This document shows positions 1 to 6,081 of a stretch of 6,081 bases of DNA, in pieces. Each line of letters begins with the position of its first letter. The first letter of the stretch is position 1. The position numbers and the translations under genes were made by a program. Under the pieces are notes generated by a model. That model saw nothing but the letters and a program-made list of their open reading frames with translations. It was not told the DNA's origin and searched no databases. Source of the stretch: JADKCL01 sp046050405 (GTDB lineage Bacteria > Bacteroidota > Bacteroidia > J057 > JADKCL01); contig JBJOPY010000079.1 in the NCBI GenBank assembly GCA_046050405.1, positions 1-6,081 on the forward strand, written 5' to 3'.

Positions 1-1117
1 GATCAAGAAGCATCGCCCGGGCCTCATGGTCGGCGTCATGGGTTGCATGGCCGAGCGGCTGAAGAAGTCCCTCCTGGAGCGCGAGCAGCTCGTGGACATC
101 GTCGTGGGGCCGGACGCCTACCGTGACCTGCCGCACCTGATCGAGGAGGTAGAGACGGGTCAGAAAGCCGTCAACGTCCTCCTGAGCCGTGAGGAAACCT
201 ATGCGGACATCGCCCCCGTCCGCCTGAACAGCAACGGGGTCACCGCATTCATCAGCATCATGCGCGGCTGCGACAACATGTGCAGCTTCTGCGTGGTGCC
301 GTTCACCCGGGGTCGCGAGCGCAGCCGCGACCCTGAGAGCATCCTCGACGAGGCCCGCCTCCTGGTCGCACGTGGATACAAGGAGGTGACTCTCCTGGGT
401 CAAAACGTGGATTCCTACCGATACGAAGGGATGAACTTCGCACAGCTCCTGGAGAAGGCCGCCCTCCTGAGTCCCGAACTTCGCATTCGCTTTAGCACGA
501 GCCACCCGAAGGACATCACCGATGACGTCCTGTACACGATGGCCCGGCATGAAAACATCTGCAACTACATCCATCTCCCCGTGCAGAGCGGAAATACGGA
601 GGTACTGGAGCGGATGAAACGCGGCTACAGCCGAGAGTGGTACATGGACAAGGTGAACCGCATCCGCGAAATCATCCCCGGCTGTGCCATCAGCACGGAC
701 ATCATCACGGGCTTCTGCGGGGAGACCGAGCAGCAGCATGCGGAAACCCTGAGCCTGATGGAATGGGCAAGGTTCAACTTCGCATTCATGTTCTTCTACA
801 GTGAGCGCCCGGGCACCCTTGCCGAGCGGAAATACCTGGACGACATTCCCGTGGAAACCAAGAAGCGCCGCTTGAACGAGGTGATCGACCTCCAAAACCT
901 AATCCAAAGGGAATGGAGCCAATCAAGGATCGGAAACACCTTCCAGGTGCTCATCGAGGGCGATAGCAAGCGCAGCGCGGACGACTTCTGCGGCAGAAAC
1001 GATCCCAACAACATGGTCGTTTTCCCCAAGAAGGAAGGCCTGAAGCCGGGCGACTATGTGAATGTGCGCATCCATGAAGCGACATCTGCAACTTTACTGG
1101 GAACGATCGTGCATTAG
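1..1117 (+). CDS. miaB: MiaB, tRNA A37 methylthiotransferase (5' truncated)
   Basis: MiaB is a cytoplasmic radical-SAM enzyme that adds the 2-methylthio group to N6-isopentenyl-adenosine at position 37 of tRNAs reading UNN codons. The reading frame is open from base 2, so the start lies outside the window; about 371 residues are visible against a usual 430-480. What remains of the N-terminal UPF0004 domain carries the GCMAERLK motif, whose Cys codon at 44-46 is a ligand of the auxiliary 4Fe-4S cluster. The radical-SAM CxxxCxxC motif (CDNMCSFC) has Cys codons at 269, 281 and 290, followed by PFTRGRERSR, typical of MiaB. Other family hallmarks are LLGQNVDSY, HLPVQSGN and the TDIITGFCGET segment. 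A TRAM RNA-binding domain fills roughly 929-1114. MiaB rather than RimO or MtaB is favoured by the RGRERSR motif and by the downstream genes. All catalytic residues that can be seen are intact. The next gene follows after 46 bases. Confidence 0.95.
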   Translation, partial: IKKHRPGLMVGVMGCMAERLKKSLLEREQLVDIVVGPDAYRDLPHLIEEVETGQKAVNVLLSREETYADIAPVRLNSNGVTAFISIMRGCDNMCSFCVVPFTRGRERSRDPESILDEARLLVARGYKEVTLLGQNVDSYRYEGMNFAQLLEKAALLSPELRIRFSTSHPKDITDDVLYTMARHENICNYIHLPVQSGNTEVLERMKRGYSREWYMDKVNRIREIIPGCAISTDIITGFCGETEQQHAETLSLMEWARFNFAFMFFYSERPGTLAERKYLDDIPVETKKRRLNEVIDLQNLIQREWSQSRIGNTFQVLIEGDSKRSADDFCGRNDPNNMVVFPKKEGLKPGDYVNVRIHEATSATLLGTIVH

Positions 1118-1163
1118 CGGACAGCAGGCCTCGACTGCTAACCTTTGACGAATACACAGGGAA

Positions 1164-2426
1164 ATGGCTACAAATATCGATACCGTCAAGACGCGCTTTG
1201 GGATTGTGGGGTTCAACCCCAAGCTCAAGACTGCCATCGAAATCGCGATCCAAGTCGCACCGACGGATGTCTCCGTATTGATCGTGGGGGAAAACGGCAC
1301 AGGGAAGGACGTATTCAGCCGGATCATCCATCAGTTCAGCAAGCGGAAGCACCAGAACTTCATCGCCATCAACACGGGAGCCATCCCTGAGGGAACGATG
1401 GATTCCGAACTGTTCGGGCACGAACGGGGTTCCTTCACGGGCGCGGTGGACACACGAAAGGGCTATTTCGAAGAGGTGGATGCAGGAACGATCTTCCTGG
1501 ACGAAATCGGTGAGATGCCGCTCGCAACGCAGGCCAGGCTGCTGCGACTGCTCGAAAACCAGGAATATCTCCGGGTCGGCAGTTCCAAGGTGAAGAAGGC
1601 CGATGTCCGGGTCATCACCGCCACCAACAAGAACCTGATCGAGCAAATCCGCAAAGGCAAGTTCAGGGAAGACCTCTACTTCCGGCTGAACACCATCACG
1701 ATCAACGTACCCGCCCTGCGTGACCGGGGGAGTGACATCGAGCTGCTGTTCAGGTACTTCGCGGATGAGTTTGCAAATGAATACAAACGCATGCCCCTCG
1801 AGCTGTCCCCCGATGCCATCGACCTGCTGTACCAGTACCGATGGCCTGGAAACGTACGGGAATTGAGGAACTTCGTGCATCGCCTCACCGTGCTGGTGAG
1901 CGAGGACGAGGTCACCGCCGACATCATCCGGCAGCACCTGAACATTCGGGACAGTTACCTCCCCGTCTTCCTGGGCAACGAGTCGGCAGCCGCCGAGGAT
2001 GCCTCCGCAGGCCAGAGACGGGAGATCGAGATGCTGTACAAGATCATCATGGATGTGCGGGAGGAGGTCAGCAGTATCAAGCGTGTGCTCTCGATGGGCA
2101 TGGCAGGCGTGAATGAATACGCCGAGAACCAGGAGCCGATCATCGAAAACGCAGGCGAATCCTATATCATCGAACCCAGTGGAAGAGGACATCTGGAGGG
2201 CTTCCGTCCTCATCGTGAGCAACCTATCACCATCGACGGCGGCCCCGCCTCCCAAGGATCCATGGCCAGGATGCTCGACCAGCCGCTCAACCTGGAGCAC
2301 AATGAAAAGGACCTGATCGCCCGGTCACTGAACAAGCACCTCGACAACCGGAAAAAGGCGGCACAGGAGTTGGGGATCTCGGAACGCACCCTGTACCGCA
2401 AAATCAAGCAGTACGGGCTGGGTTAG
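1164..2426 (+). CDS. Sigma-54-dependent transcriptional activator without receiver domain
   Basis: This is an enhancer-binding ATPase that remodels RNA polymerase-sigma-54 closed complexes. The 420 residues begin almost directly with the AAA+ domain, so no response-regulator, GAF or PAS sensor is present. Visible motifs are Walker A GENGTGKD (42-49), the sigma-54 contact loop GSFTGA (89-94, usual form GAFTGA), Walker B GTIFLDEIGEM (108-118), sensor I near TATN (152-155), arginine fingers R168 and R174 in REDLYFR, and sensor II WPGNVRELRN (227-236). A helical segment at about 284-309 (LYKIIMDVREEV and following) resembles the linker I recall in Bacteroidota homologues in this locus. A poorly conserved stretch follows, then a Fis-type helix-turn-helix at 376-420 (AAQELGISERTLYRKIKQYG). 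The ATG at 1164 is chosen because it gives the normal N-terminus of the family; the preceding AGGGAA is too close to be a good ribosome site. No convincing GG-N10-GC (-24/-12) promoter is visible in the intergenic gaps, so its targets cannot be inferred here. Confidence 0.93.
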   Translation: MATNIDTVKTRFGIVGFNPKLKTAIEIAIQVAPTDVSVLIVGENGTGKDVFSRIIHQFSKRKHQNFIAINTGAIPEGTMDSELFGHERGSFTGAVDTRKGYFEEVDAGTIFLDEIGEMPLATQARLLRLLENQEYLRVGSSKVKKADVRVITATNKNLIEQIRKGKFREDLYFRLNTITINVPALRDRGSDIELLFRYFADEFANEYKRMPLELSPDAIDLLYQYRWPGNVRELRNFVHRLTVLVSEDEVTADIIRQHLNIRDSYLPVFLGNESAAAEDASAGQRREIEMLYKIIMDVREEVSSIKRVLSMGMAGVNEYAENQEPIIENAGESYIIEPSGRGHLEGFRPHREQPITIDGGPASQGSMARMLDQPLNLEHNEKDLIARSLNKHLDNRKKAAQELGISERTLYRKIKQYGLG

Positions 2427-2447
2427 CACATAAAAGCGATTGGAAAG

Positions 2448-2960
2448 ATGAACCCCTGGATCCCAGCATTCTCTCTCATGCTCCTCTCGCTGCTGATGTT
2501 TCCGCTGGGCTGCGGGATTTATTCATTTACCGGAGGGAAGCCGAAGGCAGGGCTGAAGACGGTCTCGGTAGCGACCTTCGAGAATCAGGCAAAACTCATC
2601 CACCCAACCCTCGCAGTGGACATTACGGAGCGAATCAAGGATAAATTCATCTCGCAAAGCAATCTTGTGATCACTGGATTCGACGGAGACATGGACTTCG
2701 AGGGGCAGATCATCCAGTACGACATCCGCCCCGTGGCCATCCAAGGAAATGAGACCGCAGCAAGCAATCGCCTGACGATCGGCTTGAAAGTGAAATACAC
2801 GTGTGAAAAATACCCCGAAGACAGCTGGGACAAGAATTTCTCACAGTTCAGCGACTTCAGCAGCAGCCTGAGCCTGGCGAGCGTGGAGGCCGACCTGGTA
2901 AAGGACCTCGTGGACAGGCTCGCGCAGGATATCTTCAACAAGGCACTTTCGAACTGGTAA
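2448..2960 (+). CDS. lptE: LptE, LPS-assembly outer-membrane lipoprotein
   Basis: LptE is the lipoprotein plug of the LptD barrel, which places lipopolysaccharide in the outer leaflet of the outer membrane. The 170-residue product has a hydrophobic N-terminus (residues 5-21) ending in PLGC, with Cys22 the probable lipidated residue. GCGIYSFTGGK after the cleavage site is the signature I recall for Bacteroidota LptE. The body contains the family pattern of a beta strand VSVATFENQA, a helix (TLAVDITERIKDKF), the strand SNRLTIGLKVKY, an aromatic-rich FSQFSDFS segment, and a C-terminal amphipathic helix (LVKDLVDRLAQDIFNKAL). Two things are odd. Proline occupies position -3 of the lipobox, and the n-region before the hydrophobic core has no Lys or Arg from the annotated ATG. 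The gene starts 21 bases after the activator gene, so co-transcription is likely. A 140-base gap follows it. Confidence 0.9.
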   Translation: MNPWIPAFSLMLLSLLMFPLGCGIYSFTGGKPKAGLKTVSVATFENQAKLIHPTLAVDITERIKDKFISQSNLVITGFDGDMDFEGQIIQYDIRPVAIQGNETAASNRLTIGLKVKYTCEKYPEDSWDKNFSQFSDFSSSLSLASVEADLVKDLVDRLAQDIFNKALSNW

Positions 2961-3100
2961 GGACAGTTGTCACAGTTGCTCGCGGGCAGTGAAGTCGGCT
3001 GACTGCCATCTGGATACTTTCCCGATGGGGAAATGTGGAATAATATCCCGGGAAGTGTCCACTTTTTCAGATTCTGGCTGAAAATTCTTAGTTTTGCCAT
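2961..3100 (+). promoter_or_regulatory. Structured intergenic region between lptE and the TPR gene
   Basis: This is the only sizeable gap inside the operon and no credible ORF fills it. It holds a direct repeat ACAGTTG (2963-2969, 2972-2978) and several short inverted repeats: GGCAGT/ACTGCC (2985-2990 with 3002-3007), TTTCCC/GGGAAA with a 4-base loop (3018-3023 with 3028-3033), and TTTTCAG/CTGAAAA with a 7-base loop (3064-3070 with 3078-3084). An alternative pairing joins ACTTTCCCG (3016-3024) with CGGGAAGT (3049-3056), with one bulged base. The octamer TAGTTTTG (3089-3096) matches the Bacteroidota -7 element TAnnTTTG, with a weak TTTC at 3065-3068 in place of the upstream TTTG. It sits so close to the next start that transcription from it would give an almost leaderless message. 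A terminator, attenuator or internal promoter are all possible; the sequence alone does not decide. Confidence 0.35.
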
Positions 3101-4954
3101 GTGACGCAAGATATTTTAGCGCTATACCATAAAGCGCAATGCGATGGTTTGAATGCCCAGGAGGTTTTTTGGCTGGAAGGCCAGATTGCGTCGCATCCTT
3201 GCTTCTCTATGGCCTACATGATTCTGGCGCGTCACCACTTCAGAAACCAGAGCACGGTCAAGAACAAGGCTCTCCTCAAGGCGGCTGCGTTTTCGAACAA
3301 CCGGACGCTGCTGCGCCATTACCTCGAGGACACGCTCTCTGCTCCCAGGTCCGGGGCTGTCCCTGTCCCGGGGATAAAGCCCGTCCTGGCGCGGAAAGAT
3401 GCAGCATCGGTCTCCGAATCGCTGGACAATGGCGCCCAGAGGGAACCTGAAACGGTCTTTGGGGAACGTTCGCAGCCTTCTTTCGAGGCTCCTGCCGGGA
3501 AAGAATTGGAGGCTTCGTACCTTGAAAAGACCCCGGTCGTGGAGTCGGTGGCTGCTGTCGTGCCACCGCTTCCGGAGGCGACTGCCTCGGAGTCCGTCCG
3601 GCCCAACGATGCGGTGGCAGAATCTGTAGCCTCGCGCCATCCCGTTGATTCTCGGGGAAGGGAACTTCCTTCCTCCCCTGCATCCCTGGATACAGGGGCT
3701 GTCGTTTCCATTTCGGAACCGAAGGCAGGGCAGATCAATTGGTTCCTGAACATGCGGATCACCTTGCGCACGGGCAAGTACAGGAGCTTGGGCGGGCGCA
3801 TCCGGGCATCGATGGCTCAGCATGCGCCCCAGCTGGACATGCAGGCTGCCGAAGCTGCCAGCCGCGCAATCTCTCTTCAAGGGGCAACCCCGCCTGCCCA
3901 AGAGGTCAATGTACCCGGTGACCTGGAAAAGCAGTCTGTCCGTGAAGCGGCTCCCTCCAGTATCCATCCCACAGGGTCAGCCCAGCCGGTCTCTACGGAT
4001 GCGCCTGCACCCGGGTCAGTGGATCTGACGGCGACTCCTCCCAACGAAGCGACCAGGGAAGACCCTGGGCGATCCGTGCCGGTGGAGATTCGGCCCGCAT
4101 CCTCTGACTCTGTGATGACCGATGCCCTGAACATGGAGGCTGTGTCCCCTGACGTCGCCGATGAAAGACCTGCTGCAGAGCCTGTTGTCTATCAGAAACC
4201 ACATTCTCCGGCCCCTGTCGAGACGGAGCCATCCCTGGACAGGAATTTTCCGCCTCGTCCACAGTCATCGAAGTCGAAAACCGAAAGACCTGCCGAAGCT
4301 GAAAAGGAATATGAAATCGGGGCATTTTCCAGCTTCACATTCCTTTCCGGTGACTCCAAGGAGGAGGCGGAGGAAGTCATGGACTCTGGAATCGGGATCA
4401 TGGAGGCGGTGGCGTTCCAGGCCTCGGCGCTGAATGACGGCAGCGGTGAGATCATCTTTGAGGAAAATGATCGCCTGATCCAGATCAGCGTCTCCCGGGA
4501 AGCCCTCGCCAAGTATTTCAAGGGACGCCTGCCTTCGGAGCAGCCAGTGGCTTTCGGTGAATTCAAGATCGAACTCGATCAATTGGAATACAGGCTCTCT
4601 GACCAGATCTACGACAAGGGCGATTCCAGCGCCAAGCCGAGGGAGGATGCGAGGACAGCTTCCCACCAGCCGCCCGTCCTACAGGAGCGGAGGCCCCGGG
4701 TCATGGAACTCATTGACAATTTCATCGAGAATGAACCCGGCATTTCACGCGGGATGGCGACGGAAAGCACCTCCGGCGACTTGGCCAAGGAAAGTTCCCA
4801 CCTCGACGATCATTGGGTTACGGAGACGCTGGCGAGGATTTATGAAAAGCAAGGCAACAAAACGAAAGCCATCAAAATTTATGAGAGGCTTCGCTTGCGG
4901 TTTCCCGAGAAAAGCCAGTATTTTGTACACTTGATTGAAAAATTGAAGCAATAA
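3101..4954 (+). CDS. Single-TPR protein with long disordered middle, between lptE and secG
   Basis: The function is unknown; genes of this shape are found between lptE and secG in Bacteroidota as far as I recall. The 617 residues have four parts. Residues 1-75 form a predicted helical segment (ILALYHKAQ..., FWLEGQIASHP, MAYMILARHHF) conserved in style with homologues. Residues 76 to about 400 are rich in Pro, Ala, Glu, Ser and Val and probably disordered, apart from a basic island near 211-241 (INWFLNMRITLRTGKYRS). Residues 403-550 contain short ordered blocks, including EYEIGAFSSFTFL, an acidic stretch, and MELIDNFIENEPGIS. Residues 571-617 carry one clear TPR (ETLARIYEKQGNKTKAIKIY) and a closing helix. 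No signal peptide or membrane span is seen, so it is probably cytoplasmic. The GTG start is supported by an in-frame TAG at 3089-3091 and by the natural-looking N-terminus; it overlaps an ATG-TGA at 3099-3104. secG follows after 8 bases, indicating co-transcription. Confidence 0.82.
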   Translation: MTQDILALYHKAQCDGLNAQEVFWLEGQIASHPCFSMAYMILARHHFRNQSTVKNKALLKAAAFSNNRTLLRHYLEDTLSAPRSGAVPVPGIKPVLARKDAASVSESLDNGAQREPETVFGERSQPSFEAPAGKELEASYLEKTPVVESVAAVVPPLPEATASESVRPNDAVAESVASRHPVDSRGRELPSSPASLDTGAVVSISEPKAGQINWFLNMRITLRTGKYRSLGGRIRASMAQHAPQLDMQAAEAASRAISLQGATPPAQEVNVPGDLEKQSVREAAPSSIHPTGSAQPVSTDAPAPGSVDLTATPPNEATREDPGRSVPVEIRPASSDSVMTDALNMEAVSPDVADERPAAEPVVYQKPHSPAPVETEPSLDRNFPPRPQSSKSKTERPAEAEKEYEIGAFSSFTFLSGDSKEEAEEVMDSGIGIMEAVAFQASALNDGSGEIIFEENDRLIQISVSREALAKYFKGRLPSEQPVAFGEFKIELDQLEYRLSDQIYDKGDSSAKPREDARTASHQPPVLQERRPRVMELIDNFIENEPGISRGMATESTSGDLAKESSHLDDHWVTETLARIYEKQGNKTKAIKIYERLRLRFPEKSQYFVHLIEKLKQ

Positions 4955-4962
4955 CTGAGTCC

Positions 4963-5298
4963 ATGAGTACTTTTTTCGGCATTCTTGCCATCCTCGCTGC
5001 GATTCTTCTGACTTTGATCGTGGTGGTTCAAAACAGCAAAGGTGGAGGGCTTTCCGGTGCCTTGGGCGCGAGCAACATCACCAACATGATCGGGACACGG
5101 CGTGCGACGCAAGACATCGAGAAGTACACCTGGTACCTCGTTGGAAGCATGATGTTACTGGCCTTCCTGGCGAACGTCACGACGGTCGGCAAAAGGGAAT
5201 CTGCCTCCACGAGCTTTGAATCCCTTCTGGATGCGCCCAATATTCCACAGCAAGCCGCCCCTGCCGAGCCAGCGACAGAGACCCCCGCAGAAGAGTAG
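4963..5298 (+). CDS. secG: SecG, preprotein translocase subunit
   Basis: SecG is the small accessory subunit of the inner-membrane SecYEG channel and assists SecA-driven protein export. The 111 residues show the family layout: a first transmembrane helix (about 3-22), the conserved cytoplasmic loop VVQNSKGGGLSGALG (about 21-35) followed by a polar segment (NMIGTRRATQDIEKYTW), and a second transmembrane helix (about 57-72). The tail after residue 75 is Ala, Pro and Glu rich with no predicted fold, as is common in Bacteroidota SecG. The ATG is 8 bases after the stop of the TPR gene, without a clear ribosome site. It is the last gene of the operon, being followed 21 bases after its stop by an intrinsic terminator. 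In several Bacteroidota I recall groES-groEL next to secG; they do not follow here. Confidence 0.94.
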   Translation: MSTFFGILAILAAILLTLIVVVQNSKGGGLSGALGASNITNMIGTRRATQDIEKYTWYLVGSMMLLAFLANVTTVGKRESASTSFESLLDAPNIPQQAAPAEPATETPAEE

Positions 5299-5319
5299 AT
5301 TTTGGAATTACGATATCGC

Positions 5320-5348
5320 AAAGCCCTCCTCCGAGGGCTTTTTGTTTT
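5320..5348 (+). terminator. Rho-independent terminator of the secG operon
   Basis: A perfect 9-base-pair stem, AAAGCCCTC (5320-5328) with GAGGGCTTT (5333-5341), closes on the loop CTCC and runs into a T-rich tract (5339-5348). It begins 21 bases after the secG stop, as expected for the operon end. Read on the - strand the same stem is followed by only three T residues and then G, so it would serve the converging gene poorly. Confidence 0.9.
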
Positions 5349-5417
5349 CCCCTCTTGGGGGGGATTGTGAGGGGCTAGGCTTTGGGCTTGAAAGGAGCCA
5401 TTTTCAGCGTGCAACCC
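5349..5417. other. Convergent intergenic spacer with G-run and weak inverted repeats
   Basis: This spacer lies between the secG terminator and the stop codon of the - strand gene. It contains CCCCTC (5349-5354) facing GAGGGG (5369-5374) across a 14-base loop that includes a run of seven G, and an imperfect GGCTTT/AAAGGAGCC repeat (5378-5399). Neither is followed by a T-tract on either strand, so neither is a good terminator. No ORF or recognisable attachment site is seen. Confidence 0.4.
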
Positions 5418-6081
5418 CTAGTTGAGTGGAGCCACAGGGTACATTCCTTGCCCCTTCTTGAAGTTCATGCTGCACTTGAAATTCTTCATTGAATCCGATG
5501 GATCAATGCTGTCGAAATTAATCTTTGCCATCGTCTGGCGTACTAGCAGCACGGAAAGAATTGTTTGGGATTCAATCCTCCCCGTAGCACTGTTCAGCAG
5601 ATCGCTGTTCGCATTCACAATCACCTGCTCGATTGGGAGTAGGGCAAAAAGTTCACGACCAACCCTTAGAACTGCGCTGCAAACGTAGTCTTGATAGATT
5701 TCATTTCTTCGCCCCGTTGGTAGTTCCTTGATGGACAATTTGCCAGACGCCAATAGGCTCTTCTGTTTCTTGGGAATCACTTTATCGTCGTGTACGGCCA
5801 TGTTTACTGTGATCTCTGAAGGCGAATCGCACTTGATGGAAAGGCCAGACCCGAGGGATTTGATCTCCTCGAAGGGGTTCATTTCTTCGATACAGGCCTG
5901 GTAGCTTTCAGTTTTCCCGGCAAGTACTCCGTTCGCAATCGCGACTAATTCTTCCCAACTCTGCACCTCGGTCTTCCACTCCATCCATCTGGTTGCATGG
6001 TTGTGCTGCTCCTTTCTTTGTGTTTCGATAAGTTTCGCTTCTAGTTTATTCCTCATCGCCTTCTCTCGACCAAGTGCCTTT
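5418..6081 (-). CDS. Uncharacterised protein, C-terminal part, low-GC accessory gene
   Basis: I do not recognise a function. The - strand frame stays open to the right edge: eight sense codons (KALGREKA) precede the ATG at 6054-6056, so that Met is probably internal and the N-terminus lies outside. About 220 residues are visible. The first 50 or so are charged and helical, probably a coiled coil (NKLEAKLIETQRKEQ). Numbering from the ATG, residues 60-212 look like one compact domain with strand-rich segments (GSGLSIKC, EITVNMAV). Its most distinctive motif is GRRNEIYQDYVCSAVLRVG (115-133), followed by RELFALLPIEQVIV and FDSIDPSDSMKNF (181-193). From memory this resembles the C-terminal part of some proteins carrying an N-terminal DUF4236 domain, but that is unverified. 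There is no signal peptide or membrane span in the visible part. GC content (about 37-45% in three sampled lines) is well below the operon, suggesting horizontal acquisition. Confidence 0.75.
   Translation of the reverse strand, partial: KALGREKAMRNKLEAKLIETQRKEQHNHATRWMEWKTEVQSWEELVAIANGVLAGKTESYQACIEEMNPFEEIKSLGSGLSIKCDSPSEITVNMAVHDDKVIPKKQKSLLASGKLSIKELPTGRRNEIYQDYVCSAVLRVGRELFALLPIEQVIVNANSDLLNSATGRIESQTILSVLLVRQTMAKINFDSIDPSDSMKNFKCSMNFKKGQGMYPVAPLN

Noticed and set aside
1114..1147. Possible promoter and hairpin between miaB and the activator gene
   Set aside because: AACCTTTG (1140-1147) misses the -7 consensus by one base and has no TTTG partner upstream. The AGCAG/CTGCT and TTAGC/GCTAA stems are only 5 base pairs and mutually exclusive, within what chance would give.
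951..2300. Long open frame (449 codons) on the - strand across the activator gene
   Set aside because: It lies antisense to a gene with a complete set of sigma-54 activator motifs. Its translation has no recognisable domain, and long antisense frames are expected in GC-rich coding DNA.
3053..3067. AAGTG/CACTT stem followed by T residues as a terminator after lptE
   Set aside because: The stem is 5 base pairs, AT-rich and has a 2-base loop, too tight and too weak for an intrinsic terminator.
2961..3100. Sigma-54 (-24/-12) promoter in the intergenic gap
   Set aside because: The nearest candidate, TGGCTG at 3075-3080, lacks a GC dinucleotide at the required 10-base distance.
2585..3109. 174-codon - strand frame covering the lptE-TPR gap
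   Set aside because: Most of it is antisense to lptE, and the product shows no domain. The gap is better explained as noncoding.
3122..3967. 281-codon open frame on the - strand within the TPR gene
   Set aside because: It is antisense to the low-complexity region of a real gene, has an Arg/Gly/Pro-rich composition typical of shadow frames, and shows no motifs.
5349..5374. CCCCTC/GAGGGG repeat as a terminator for the - strand gene
   Set aside because: Read on the - strand it is followed by A residues, not T, and the loop is 14 bases with a seven-base homopolymer.

Overview
The window looks like a chromosomal stretch of a GC-rich member of the Bacteroidota. The main reason is the gene order miaB, receiver-less sigma-54 activator, lptE, single-TPR protein, secG, all on the + strand; I recall this order as characteristic of the phylum. 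The near absence of Shine-Dalgarno sequences before the starts agrees with this. Hand-counted GC in sampled 60-base lines of the conserved block is about 62-72%, high for the phylum. I cannot name a genus.

Layout: bases 1-1117 hold the C-terminal three quarters of MiaB, cut by the left edge. Bases 1164-2426 hold a 420-residue sigma-54 enhancer-binding protein made only of an AAA+ domain, a linker and a Fis-type helix-turn-helix. Bases 2448-2960 encode the outer-membrane lipoprotein LptE. A 140-base noncoding gap (2961-3100) rich in short inverted repeats follows. Bases 3101-4954 encode a 617-residue protein with a conserved N-terminal segment, a long Pro/Ala/Glu/Ser-rich middle and one C-terminal TPR. 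Bases 4963-5298 encode SecG, closed by a strong intrinsic terminator at 5320-5348. Bases 5418-6081 hold, on the - strand, the C-terminal part of an uncharacterised protein whose DNA is markedly poorer in GC (about 37-45% in three sampled lines).

Function: the + strand genes form a probable operon, or two sub-operons split at the 140-base gap. They link tRNA A37 thiomethylation (MiaB), sigma-54-dependent transcription, LPS delivery to the outer membrane (LptE) and inner-membrane protein export (SecG). The TPR protein has no known role. The - strand gene converges on the operon behind the terminator and looks like an accessory insertion.

I found no CRISPR array, tRNA, rRNA, insertion sequence or obvious new multi-gene system. 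The points most worth a second look are the accessory gene at the right edge, the structured 140-base gap with its overlapping ATG-TGA/GTG start, and the sensor-less activator inside an envelope operon.
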